Positions 36,372 through 47,827 of a stretch of DNA of 64,000 nucleotides are shown in pieces (position 1 is the stretch's first letter; every line of letters starts with the position of its first letter). The position numbers and the translations under genes are program-made. The notes under the pieces were generated by a model, which ran no database searches, was not told the origin of the DNA, and saw only the letters and a list, made by a program, of their open reading frames with translations. The stretch is from Taiwanofungus camphoratus. Its lineage: Eukaryota > Basidiomycota > Agaricomycetes > Polyporales > Taiwanofungaceae. The stretch is from the NCBI GenBank assembly GCA_003999685.1, contig CP021224.1, positions 1,984,001 through 2,048,000 of the forward strand, in the 5' to 3' direction.

Positions 36372-38613
36372 CTAATTCTTCCATCTATAGGCAATGAAGC
36401 GTGAGCACTAATGTAAACGCGGCGTAGTGTAACGAACATTTTTACTGTGCGATCTCTTCCACCGCTAACAACTTTGTCCGCAACAAAGTCTACACAGTAC
36501 ACCTCATCTGTGTGACCAGGCAGATCGGTCTTGAGCCTGAGCGTCTTGAGGTCCCAGATCTGTTGCTGACTGATGAAAAACCAGACTTATTGCAATGCTC
36601 TTCAACCTCGCACCTTTAATGTGGTATCCTTACTAGCACTGACTAGCATCCGCGAGTCCGCACTCCACGCAAGCCTGTACACAGCGCCGACATGTCCTCT
36701 GAGTGTAGCCACGAACTTCCCCGTCCGGCCGTTCCATATACGCACGCTGCTGTCCCACGCGGCGCTAGCAGCCCACTGGCCGTTTGGGCTGAACACGACA
36801 TGCGCGACTTGGCGCTGGTGCCCAGTAAGACGTGCCATGGGCTTGAGTTTGCCGCCACGTTCAATGGCTGCTTCCGAAGAGGAAGTAGAAGAAGCACGTG
36901 AAGGGAAGAGTGACCATAGGAAAAGTGTGTGGTCGTCTGATCCGGAAACGAGGAGCTCGCCGTGCGAAGATACGAGGTTGTTATACCGAGCGAGCGCAAG
37001 TAATTGTGCTTAAAAGGATGTCAGGGCCAGCTATATTACGATAACAGAACAGCATATCGCATAAAAATGGTTCAACTTGTGATACTCATTCTTTTACAAT
37101 CCAGGGAGAAACTCCAAGATATGATCATCGTGGAGTTTGTCCGCAACTGGGGACTTTTGAGTGATGGACTTAAGTGTTGATCAACCAAACACAAGTTGAC
37201 TCTCAGGATAGACCGGCCATGAGGGTATTAGAGAGAAAGCGAAAGACCCACCTTCACTATCTGAATTCGGCTTCTTACTAGTGTGGTCGAATGGACCTGT
37301 ACGAAGCACGAAATCTGTGTTCAGTGTGAGAGTAGTGACCCAGTGTGCGTGGTCTTTTAGTGTGTGCAAAAGCTTTCCCTACAATCTCGATCAGATATCG
37401 TATACACATAGAAGGATGAAAATGAACCAACCCCGTTTGCGTCCCATATTCGGACGGTCCTATCACTGGAAGCAGTGTAGAGTACCCCTTTTCCGTCAAG
37501 TCCACCACCACCCCAGCGTACAACATTTACGCAAGCTGTGTGTCCGCCAAGGGTATACTCACAACGGCGAGTATGGGTAGACCATACCCGTACCGTGCCA
37601 TCTTTTGAAGCAGAAGCTAAACGCGGGGTTGATGGGTTTCTTGAGGGTGAGCGATGGTCAGTAAGGTGTGATGGCACCGTTGGAGACACTCGACATCCAC
37701 GCACAGGTGAGCAGGTTCCCATGCAAGTGACATGACCCATTTTGAGTGTCCTTTGAGTGCATCGCCTATTGGCTTGCCAATCTTCGGATCCCAGAGGCGA
37801 ACCTGTCAAAACCGCAGATGAACTCTCTTCAGAGCGAGTAAAGTAACGAAAGACACACATGCCCGTCGTGACCCCCTGTGGCTAGTTTCCTTTCCATTGG
37901 TTCCCACTCAACGCACAGCACCCAACCTATGTGCCCAGATAAGGTGTGGGATGGCGTTTCCGTGAACAGATCCCAAAGGCGAGCATTGCAATCCCCGGAG
38001 CCGGTGGCCAGAAGATTACCTGTAGGTGAGAAGGATGCACAAAGAATCACAGCCGTATGTCCTATCACGGTTTCATAGTCATACATGAGATCGCAGACCG
38101 ACACAAGGCTATCAGAGAACATACCAGAAAGTGTAGACGAACACCTTGTGGCAGGCCGCACTTTGAAAATAGCTTGAGGTGAACAACGCACTACAAGGAC
38201 ATCTTCGGGGGTGAACGCGTGTGAGGGGTGCGAGAGTACATCTTCCTCGATGGACCTCGATATCGAAACTCTTGTGGGCGCGCCTGCGACAGCTGAATCG
38301 GAGGGAACCTCGATATGAAATGAGAACGGTACGGGGTCTTCGTCCTAATAATGTTTCGGATGTGGTGTCATCTAAATTTGCCAGGAACGATTACAAGTGG
38401 CCACACCTTTGTACTGAGCTTATTGACTAGAGTTTCCAAACCCTCCCGAGAAAGGTTTGCAGGAAGATTGACCGCCGGGGTGAGAGGCTGTCCATCATCC
38501 TCCGAGACAAACTGCACGACAATGTTTGGCGACGGTTTCTGCGGTTCTGGCTCTGGTTCGGGGATTCCGTGGTATCGTTTTTGGCGTTTTGGTGGAGGCA
38601 GTAAGGTCGCCAT
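36372..38613 (-). CDS. RSA4: Notchless homologue, 60S ribosome biogenesis WD40 protein
   Basis: Nle1/Rsa4 sits on pre-60S particles; its N-terminal ubiquitin-like domain is pulled by the AAA protein Rea1/Mdn1. Multi-exon gene on the minus strand from the ATG at 38613. The NLE domain is clear: IVVQFVSEDDGQPLTPAVNLPANLSREGLETLVNKL. Eight WD repeats follow, for example VIGHTAVILCASFSPTGNLLATGSGDCNARLWDL, HTLSGHIGWVLCVEWEP, RLASASKDGTVRVWSTHTRRCEYTLGGHTACVN, GHQRQVAHVVFSPNGQWAASAAWDSSVRIWNGRTGKF, and GHVGAVYRLAWSADSRMLVSASKDTTLKV. The end reads LPGHTDEVYCVDFVADKVVSGGRDRTVKIWKN. The last four residues and stop come from a 13-nt exon (36384-36372) behind a 53-bp intron. Inner exon borders were not all fixed. 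Confidence 0.92.
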
Positions 38614-38964
38614 GCGTGATAGACAGCGTGTGGTAGAGGAAAGATTGTTTTCGGAAAAACTCAGAAGGACTGAGCGAAAAGTTCTAAAATGCACGCTTCG
38701 TGAGGTCGCGCACACCAAAACAGGTAACTCTCCTACATAGAAGTCTATGATTCATGCTATCCGAATTTGTCTGTGCGGTTCACACATTGTTCCGTACATA
38801 ATGCATCGGTGCATTCGAGCTAAGTGTCCCAACGTTTTTCCAATCTGTCGTCTTTGCTGCTATTCGTGAAAACCAACGCTCGCGTCCGCCCTCAGTGGCT
38901 AGTTTCTGCGCAGACGAAAATCGTCCCTTACTACTCGAGTTCTGCCTACAAGTTCCAGAACGAT
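38614..38964. promoter_or_regulatory. Short bidirectional promoter, RSA4 (-) and pirin (+)
   Basis: 351 bp separate two outward-facing start codons, so the genes must share or abut promoters. No TATA or CCAAT box is obvious. The proximal pirin side is open in frame for about 140 bp without an ATG, which could hide a non-AUG or upstream-exon start. Confidence 0.5.
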
Positions 38965-40008
38965 ATGGTTATGAAGGTCATACCAAGGCCCAGCCATGAA
39001 CGGGGCAATGCTGACCACGGTTGGTTGAAGACTTTCCATACCTTCTCATTCGCAATGTATGTCTGCTCTTCTTAATCGCGCACGATAGACTGTCTATCAA
39101 TCAACGAACATTACATAGGTATCACGACGCTCAGCATGAGCAGTTTGGCTGCCTCCGTGTCCTGAATGAAGACCGCGTGGAACCGCATACCGGGTTTGGA
39201 ACGCACGGTCACCGAGAGTTTGAGATTTTCTCTTATGTTGTGGCCGGGCAACTCGAGCAGTAAGTCGAAAATCGAATGGTCTTCGCTTCGGACGTTTGTG
39301 TGCAAATTCATGATACCCATTGCTCCTGATTTGCATGTTCCCCGGCCCATGCTTCCGCTCTGACATGATATCACCGTAGCCGCGACTCGATGGGGAACCT
39401 CGAGGTTCTCAAGCGTGGAGACCTGCAGATGACATCCGCAGGCACTGGAATTCGGCACAGCGAGAAATGCTATGGTCTCGAATCAGTTCACTTCCTCCAG
39501 ATTTGGAGCATGCCCTCCAAAAATGGACTGTCACCGACATATTACACTCGGTCCGTGTCCACGTTTGCACAGTTACTTTCATACCGAAGTTGAACGATGT
39601 CGCAGGCATTTCACGGACGAGGAGAAGACGGATAAGTGGAAACTTGTCGTCGCGCCCGCAGGAGCTGAAGGTGTCTCAGAAAAGCGCGAAGCCTCGGGTC
39701 CAGCCCCTGTCCACTCCCCACTCTTCCTGTATGCCACACTGATCTCCCCGTCAATCACATTGCTGCACGCATTCCCGGCGCAGGACAGAGTTGGCGGAAT
39801 GAGGAAGGCATATATTCATGTGGTGCAGACCTCTGGATATAATCCAGGACAGTCAGCAGGTGCGAAAGTGAAGGTGGCAGGAGGAGACACAGCACTTGAG
39901 CTTGGTGAAGGCGACGGGGCATACATCATGGGAGAGGCCGGAAAGGAAATGAAAGTAGAGAATATTAGTAATAAAATAGCAGAAGTCCTGTTGTTTGACG
40001 TGGAATAG
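38965..40008 (+). CDS. Pirin family protein
   Basis: Metal-binding bicupin; relatives act as nuclear cofactors or as quercetin dioxygenases. Four exons (38965-39056, 39119-39259, 39380-39550, 39606-40008) give 268 residues. The N-terminal cupin holds the metal ligands: [20 protein letters not shown] (two His), [29 protein letters not shown] (His and Glu). The second cupin reads [25 protein letters not shown] and ends [14 protein letters not shown]. All four iron ligands are kept, so an active site is plausible. The start at 38965 is the first ATG in frame and gives [30 protein letters not shown], the usual pirin opening. Introns 55-120 bp. Confidence 0.94.
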
Positions 40009-40252
40009 TACGGAAGCGGTGATCTATCTGAGAGTTAAGACTGTCCTCTGTACCCATAGTCTATGATCGCACACATAATGCTGCGTCCGAGCATGGGCAA
40101 GACAATGGTCTCTAATGCTCATCACTTGTTTTTCTGAATGCAAGAAAACATAAATGCATTATACAGTCAGCAGCATACATAAGGAGAGGAATTGACAAGC
40201 CACTCCTGAGAATATACAAATCAGCCATAGCTTGAGATCTCCTGAGATCCCA

Positions 40253-41187
40253 TCAACCAAGACCGCATGCTTCAGCAATGCTCCTTCTAAGCTCCTCGAT
40301 GCCGATGTGCGGTTGCTTTAACGCGACGGTCAAAATGGCCGGAAGACAAGTCGGGGCAGCTTCAAAAATATCCTTCTGCATCTTTTCAACCGAAGAGAGA
40401 GTTTCCCTCGTTACAAGAAGGTCCGCTTTCGTGATGACCGCTTGCAAGGTAAACTTGATCCCTGCAGATGATTGACATTGTTCGTCGAGAGACGCCAGCA
40501 TTGCCCGGTCAACCTGGTTCAGCCCATGCTTTGCGTTAAACAAGATATATACTCGTCGGAGCCTCGGAAGCAGTTTATAATTAGTGGCGCCAAAAGCGAG
40601 CTGAATTGTATGCTCACTCCTTACGGTATTGCACATAATGATTGAAGAGTTTCCCCCATTCTGAACGTCCTCTGGAGCCATAACCTGGCGAGTCTACTAA
40701 GATCAATTTACCTGGTTCCGCGCCGACCCGGTAGAAATTGAGTGACTGCGTGCGACCCTACCCTCTCCGAAACTAAAAAAACATGCACGCCAATCGATCT
40801 GAGACACTCACAGCCTGTTTGCTTGTATAGAACAGTTGCGTACGCCCAACAACGGCGTTGAGAAGGGTAGATTTTCCGGCATTTGCGCGACCTGATAGAC
40901 TCAAGTGTCATGTTATCCCGAACATGCAATCATTGGAAGAGTTTGCTAACCAGTAAAAATCACCTAGAGCACTAGTTGTCAGTACATGGTGTAACTCACG
41001 TTAACAGTTTGAGACAGTTGCTTACTTCTGGCAAACCGTGCAAAGGAGGAATTGAGGATGGACTCGCTGCTGCTGCCAGGAACTGAGCAGATTTGGCATC
41101 CGAGAATGTCTTTGTGACTTTAGTCGAGAATGGTCTCCGCGTTAACGAAACAGCATTATACCCATGTGGGAGTAGTATATGGGACAT
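40253..41187 (-). CDS. MRX8: Mitochondrial EngB/YihA-type GTPase (Mrx8-like)
   Basis: EngB GTPases help assemble the large ribosomal subunit; the yeast mitochondrial member is Mrx8. Five exons on the minus strand: 41187-41026, 40963-40951, 40891-40812, 40757-40618, 40562-40253; 234 residues. A presequence (SLTRRPFSTKVTKTFSD) is followed by VIFTGRANAGKSTLLNAVVG (P-loop, G1), QAGRTQSLNFYRVG (G2), LVDSPGYGSRGRSEWG (G3), LRRVYILFNAKHGLNQVDRAML, and AVITKADLL (G4). Exon 2 encodes only VIFTG and is 13 nt long. The G2 loop is complete only if the third intron ends at the acceptor before 40757. The yeast symbol is used by family resemblance. Confidence 0.88.
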
Positions 41188-43128
41188 CAAAGGACGATGA
41201 AGTCCGTCTAAGTCCAACTGTCGTAACTCGATAGATTATTGAAACCGTTCACTAGTCACTAGCTCAGTTCTAGGTGTGGGAATGACGCCCATTGACCGTG
41301 GCACAATTTGAATTAATTTTCCGTCATTCGCCACCGCCTGTCACTTACCCAGTGGAATCCTGGAATGCGTGTCGCTACATATTTGCATAGTGCATATCGA
41401 ACAGTACTTACAAGACCAGATGAAATGAGTGGTCTTCTGAGTTCTCACTTGTGACATGAGGCGTAATCAAGATAAGTAACTTCATGATACTCTTATCTGT
41501 CAAATTCTAAATTCTCGACAACACCAACTAGTGAGTACGGAGCCCTAACTTCAGATTTGATGCATGTGTAACTGATCACAATGTAGCTGGTTATAGTTCA
41601 CGGTTGTTCAAATTTGCCAGGATGTTAGTCGTAGTAATTGCACAGTACTACGGTACTACAACTTCGCCATGCACTCTCCGCTCATATTTATGTAGGCACA
41701 GATTCCTATGAAACTCGAGACTAGCTTTCTGTGAGCGTATATCCAGTATGAATTGTATAAGCGCTAAACATACGTGGATATTTACATCAAGGTCGATTCA
41801 TCATTCAGGTACATCGTTTCCGTGATTGTAAGGTACGCATACCTGCTCGTTCTCTGCTGCCCTTTTTATGCACATCATAACCTTGCACTCCTGTCTTGGC
41901 ACAGGGATCGATCATATGGCATGTGTACGAATGTAACTGATCCCGTTCATGCAACTTGTCTTTCCACAATGTTCGACACAAACCCTCCCACGCCGATGTG
42001 AGCGTCATGTACGCGGCCTTGGTCTATATGAGTCTACTTTGTTGATGTCCTGCGATAGTCCAGAATTGGAAGACAACACATCCGTGCTCATGTCTCGTTG
42101 GGGCGATTTCTCAACAATATCATCTAACCAATGGTATATCACCTATACTTTCCCACCATTATGTTCACTTAATTAGATTCTTTTACATATGCCCCCGGGT
42201 TCACTTTGAAATAGTTGATCAAGGTTTAAATAATTTGTTGAGGCTCATGTCTGACCCGACCGTAGCTTCAACCACCGTAGATTCATTCTGTTCTGTGTCG
42301 CAATCTCAGTGAACCCTTACCTCAATTGGTTGATCAATCAGCACAGGTATGATTCTGTGCCTACCATGAGTTTCGCCCATGGAAGCAGCCTCCAACAACC
42401 AGATAGCAATGGACTCTGTACACAGAACGGATGCCTTGCACGAACACGTGTGCTACTTTTATCGCCTATCGCTCCCAAACGACAACATCAGAGCAAGGCT
42501 ATTGACCTTTGTATGCGAGGGGGTCTTGCAAATCATGTTTGCTTTTCACAGTTCTGATCAGACCTGGGTGCAAGTTGGTTGCTCAACCTCTAACGAAAGC
42601 TGTTTCCGTCTATCGCACTCCTTTCTAAATCGAAAGTTGTTACATGAAATGCATTCAGGCTGTCCTTGCAATCACGTTGTGCGACTAGATGTCTGGGCGT
42701 AAAATTTGTTTAGGTCATCAACGAGATGATTTATATATTGTATTTCTTTATTAGTTACGAGATGTATTATAGGACGTATGGAAATTGGAAACCCGTTGGA
42801 GAAGCTTAGTATGTCAGGAAATAATAACTAGTACCATTGGACATGCAGTACTGTGATGCAGCTGCCACGCGGTAGCGTACGGCCTTGACCCGCAATCCGT
42901 CTGCAGGCTCCTGCCCATCTCATACCGTAAGAGAGTACGTACTAATACGCACGGACCATATATCACATGACCTATATATGCACGTGATCATACTTTCAAT
43001 CTACTCCCTAAGTACAATGGTGTCTACCGTCTAATACTTCCAGCTAAGGAGCCGGCGTTACAGTTACTTGATATCCGAGAAACTGTTGCTAAAAGGCACA
43101 TTCATTGTACTCCGTATGCCAGCTCAGG
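41188..43128. other. Gene-free stretch
   Basis: 1.9 kb, mildly AT-rich. Open frames up to about 107 codons exist but show no family likeness and no consistent introns. No terminal repeats or transposase remains were seen. It includes the promoter of the orphan at 43129. Confidence 0.5.
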
Positions 43129-43948
43129 ATGTCTTCAGAAAGGACTACTCCACGTTGGCCCTCGCTTTACAACTTGAATATCGAGTTGTTCCCAGTTGGC
43201 CATAGAGCACCGGTACAGCCTGGAGGCTCCTATCTTTATGACTCTAATGGTACGCAGCGAGCTCACTTGATACGGATGGCCAGAAGTGACAAATACTTGC
43301 AGAAATCTTCCGCTTCACGCTCTACTGGACACTTGTCTTTTATGGGCCAGCGTACATCCTGTGCGCTACGTATGCCTTTCTCAATCTCACCTTTCCACCT
43401 GCACGTTCCAATCATCAACGAGAGGCCCACAAACGACCCTCTTTCTCTCTTCGTCTTCCCTCTTCCTACTTTACTGGACCGACAGTCGAGATACAGCTGC
43501 AGTCATATTCCACTCGTTTTCCGGATCGCAATCCGTCTACGAATGACACTCCTAAAGACAATCTTGCTCGTTTATATCGCACGAGGAGCAAGCCTAACGA
43601 GAAGCGTTCTCGGCTCACTTTCGCGCTCATTGTCTTCCTCGCTTTTGCCGTCTTCTCTGTGGCCGGTGCTGTCGTCGGATCTGCAGTCATAGGCTATGTT
43701 CTGGCAGGTTTGTTTAAAGCCGGCCACTATAATATGTCTACGTGGGTGTTATCTTATTGCGTTTCTCTGCATACCTTCTCGAGCCTCATAAGTTGACTCC
43801 GACAATAGGTGGATACCATTTCTAGGTGGTCTATTACAGACACTCGTGGGCTTTATGGGGTATGCATTTTTCTCTACCATTCCTTTCGACAAAATCCTTA
43901 CCATGCACGGGTCTTAGCTTATGGCCCTCGGTAGTGGACATCATCTGA
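43129..43948 (+). CDS. Orphan three-pass membrane protein
   Basis: I do not recognise a named family. Four exons (43129-43249, 43303-43741, 43809-43859, 43918-43948) close in phase and give 213 residues; the gene is invisible without splicing, as the second exon uses a frame with no nearby ATG. Order: a polar N-terminus (SSERTTPRWPSLYNLNIELF), then FRFTLYWTLVFYGPAYILCA continuing into a first helix, a hydrophilic loop rich in Pro, Ser and Arg, RLTFALIVFLAFAVFSVAGA continuing into a long second span, then WIPFLGGLLQTLVGFMGLWP as a third, ending SVVDII. The exact phase closure at three introns and three clean hydrophobic spans argue that it is real. It converges on the metal ATPase gene, 389 bp away. 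Confidence 0.75.
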
Positions 43949-44337
43949 TTCTTTCTGGTGACGTGTCGTTAGTATGCCGTCCTAGCGTTTGGGGATGAGT
44001 CTTGATAAACTTCGGAAAGTGATAGAAGTGCTAGACAGCTATCGGCTGTCTATTTTGAGCGAGCGCTGCTCATGTTCTTGACCTGGCTGCGAGGGTTGAC
44101 ATTTGGATACTTAGATACCTTGGACTTGGTCGATACCCGTAGGAGTAATGCTTAAACTAATATTCATTTGTATTTTGCCACGGCATACAGAGGACGATCG
44201 ACGAGAATGAAGTCTCGACATACATAGTATTCCATTCATAACTTTCATCACATCCATAGGATACAGCACGCATACTAAAGGGACACGAAGGATGCAATCC
44301 CTTACTCGAGATACCAATTAAGCCCTGGCTTATATGC
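43949..44337. other. Intergenic between convergent genes
   Basis: 389 bp of 3' flanks. Nothing else seen. Confidence 0.6.
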
Positions 44338-47300
44338 TCAAGGTTTAAACAATTTCAACTGCAAAGCGACAAAGACAACCGGCAGCACGCTGACGATCTC
44401 GCCTAATCCGGCATACGCAGGAGGAATTCTGGCATGGACGAATGCTCCAGCAGCCAGCAAGATAGCGACCAGGTTGTACACCGCAGACCAAATAAAGTTG
44501 AGCGTGATTCTCCGGGCGACTGCCTCAGATAACTCGAAGAGTGTGAGGATGCCAAGGAGCGAGGGATGGATGAGGACAACGTCTGCTGCGCTTGAGGCCG
44601 CAAAGCCAGAGCCCTCACCCGTGTGTAGGTGGACTCCGATATCAGCTTGAGCCAAAGCAACGGCGTCATTCGTGCCATCCCCGCAAAACAAGACTTTGTC
44701 ACCTCGCCCGACGAGTTCCTTGATATAAGCTTGTTTGTCTGCGGGCAGGCATGACGAACGCAAGCTCTTGCTCGGTACACCTAAGACCGATGCGACTTTT
44801 TCTACTGCCGCCGAATGATCCCCGCTAAGGATAGAGACGCCGATACCTCGCTGTGTAAGACGCTTCACCACAGTGATTGATTCCGGTCTAAGAGCGTCTT
44901 CCAGTCCAAAAGCTGCAACTGGCTGATCGTTGAATGTGACGCAGAAAGTAGTGAAGCCTTTGTGTAGAAGATTTCGTACAGTAGGATGATCCTCCATTCC
45001 CAGCCAGCGGGCATTGCCCCCACGAAGAACTCCATCCAATAGGGCGCCTTGCATACCCTGCCCAGTAACCATTTCAACGTCATGAAGTAGGCTATCTCCG
45101 TTTTCGGCCCTTTGGGAAAGATACTCTACCATGGCACGAGCAACAGGATGCCTGCTGGACTTCACCAGCTCCAGAATTGCCGGATATAAATTGACCGTTG
45201 CCGGGTTGCACAAATCACTTGTCACGACCACAAGACGTCCCTGCGTCAAGGTGCCCGTCTTGTCGAAGACGACGTGGGAGATCTTCCGTGCCGATTCAAT
45301 CGTCGTCGCAGCCTTGAACACTAGACCAAGCTTCGCAGCAACACCCCCAGCCACAAGGATGACCATTGGTACGGCCAAACCTACTGCGCACGGGCAAGAA
45401 ATGGCCAATACTGCTATAGCGTATGTCAATGCTGTCACAGCAGCCTCACCACCTGACTGCTTGCGCACAGAGATCCCTACTGCAAGCCAGACGAGGAATG
45501 TGACGGTGGCAATCGTCAGCACCACCGGGACAAACCATCCACAGACGCTGTCAACAATGAACTGAACCTTCGCACGAGAGAAGCGCGCATCGTCGACCAT
45601 GCCTGCAATGTCACTGATAGTGTTTTCCCCAGGTAGACGATTGACTTCGACGAAGAGGGTGCTGGAGCCATTTAATGTACCGGCGATCACGGTACTCCCA
45701 GGGCCCTTCGCAACAGGACGGGACTCGCCAGTCATCATGGACTCATCAACCTGGCTGTGCCCAGAGCGAATAACACCGTCTGTGATAATGGACGAGTCGG
45801 GCATCACCTTGAACAAATCACCGTACTGGAGAAGGCGTGCATCCACTTCCTCTTCTTTGCCACCCGCATGTACCAGTGTCGTCGTGTTCTGCTGCAAAGA
45901 GCGTATCGAGATGGCTTCCATGGCCCTCTGACGTGCAAAAGCGCTCACAAGTTGTCCAAGTGTGATGAGCGTTACCAAAAGGGTGCTGGTCTCGAAGAAC
46001 TCGCCAGTAGAAAGGGGATTTCCCTTCATGTCGAATGCGAATGCCACCACCGAATAGACGTATGCTGCTGTAGTGCTGAGCACGACCAAGAAGTCCGTTT
46101 CTACGAGTTTAGAAAAGAAGAGACTCTTAAAAGCACTGAAGTAGACCGGCCCCATGATGACAGTCTGGACGATGGATGCAAGTACTAAAGATGCAATGTT
46201 ATACGCGCGTGGATGCTTAGGGAGAGGAGCCCATGTCATGACGAGAACAGGTATCGTGAGGGCAGCTGATGCGACAGTGCGAATTGTCAGTGTTCGTACA
46301 TGTTTCAAGCCTGCGGTGACCGCCGGGTCGTGCGGTTCCAAAGTAAGAGAAGGGGTCAAGGCCGCATAGAATTGCACAATCTTTCTAGCCCCGATGGTCC
46401 GAGGGTCATAAATGACACGTATCGTGTCTTTGCTGGTACGAGAAACATCCTCGACACCTTCAGGCAAGCGCATCACCGTTACTTCCTCCCATTTGGCGCG
46501 ATCGATGTTCAATAGTAACTCGCGTGTGGAGCTGGCAACCACCGTCTCAGCGGAGAACCCAGTCCGCCTCTCTATGATTTGGATGAGAGCGCGCAGATCG
46601 GTTGTGCTACTGTCGAAGTCGAATTCTGCGCGACACAGAACCAGGCTGGTCTTGACGTTGCAAATGGCAGGGATGGCACGAAGGGTGCGAATGAGTTTGT
46701 TCTCGCACCCCGTGCATGTCATGCCTCTGATGGCAAGGACTGCGTGCTGGGTGGGAGCGACGACACCGCTCTGCAACACGCTGGTCTCGGCATCGCTCTG
46801 CTTCTCATCGGATGCACTCTTGCAACGATGAAGACTCTCGGAAGAGCAGCAGATATCCGCACACTGGGAGTCAGGGGACTCGTCACTGCAACAGGAGTCG
46901 GCTGCTGAAGGAGGGACAAAATCGGACGAAGTGTGACCCCTGCATCCATGCCCTTTCTTGACTGAACGTGCACTACAAAAGCGACCCTTCCCGCAGCAGG
47001 ATTCCAAAGAGTGATCTGTCGTTCGTGGTAGTGGCGGTATATGCACAGATTGAGAACGAGTAGACCGGGATTGTCCACCCGTCTTAGTGGCTCGACCAGA
47101 GGAACAGCATGACTGACGGCCATGAGCAAGTAGGGCTTTGCAGATACATCCCCATGTCAGCAAGGTATCCCGAAGGCGGTTGCGAGCGATGGACTTGTGC
47201 TGTCCACAGGCCTCTGCAGGAGGATCCGGACGCTTTGCTGACCGCTTCCGCAAGCCTGTATATACACAATCTGTCCCGGCGGTATGAATGTGAGAAGGAG

Positions 47301-47827
47301 ACGATGTGGATTTGGTGTGATCAGTGTTCACAGCCTCAACTTGGTTCCCAGTACCGATGTTCAAAACTGATAAATAGTTTCGATTCATGTTGATTTTGGT
47401 TGCCAGAGGAACTCATGCTCACCAACGTGGGATGCGTCTTCAGAACCGGCGCAACATGTCGTACAACTATCGCTGGCGGAGCCGTGAGGACCGCTTCCCA
47501 TAATAACATTGCCATTGTCAGCACCGTGAAGATGACTAGTGTCATCTGCACAGATCACTCTGGCATAAAGATCCATGCAAGTTTCTAGACAATCGTGAGA
47601 GGATTAAGCTACAGAAGACACAGAAAGAAAGGGGGCCGCGATAAGGATAAAGACTGACCGTCACATTTACAAGTCTCTCCTTTGCAGCAGCTTGAATCCG
47701 CGGCTCTCCCTTGCGTTCCTTTAGCAGTAGAGTCTTCAGATATCTTTAAGGAGTGCTCGGATACTACAAGCTCCCTAGATTCACTGTCTGGTTCCGTAAC
47801 TCCATGTTCATTACAGCAAGGAGCCAT
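44338..47827 (-). CDS. Heavy-metal P1B-type ATPase, Pca1/CRP1-like
   Basis: Pumps Cu(I) or Cd(II) across membranes; the CPC signature fits soft monovalent/divalent metals. Three exons on the minus strand (47827-47659, 47584-47423, 47366-44338) give 1119 residues. The first 300 residues are rich in Cys with many CC pairs (CCNE, CCKGETCKC, CTTCC, CCGKGRFC, DSCCSDES, DICCSSES), like Pca1 and Candida Crp1. One HMA domain follows with GMTCTGCENKL. The core has MTGESRPV (actuator, TGE), VLAISCPCAVGLAVP (CPC helix), VFDKTGTLTQGRLVV (phosphorylated Asp), SSRHPVARAMVEYLS (HP motif), SILSGDHSAAVE and LFCGDGTNDAVALAQADIGV (hinge). Everything after residue 110 lies in one 3-kb exon, unlike its intron-rich neighbours. 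Confidence 0.93.

Noticed and set aside
41188-43128. Coding frames up to 107 codons
   Set aside because: No domain, no conserved splice pattern, and typical of chance openings at this base composition.
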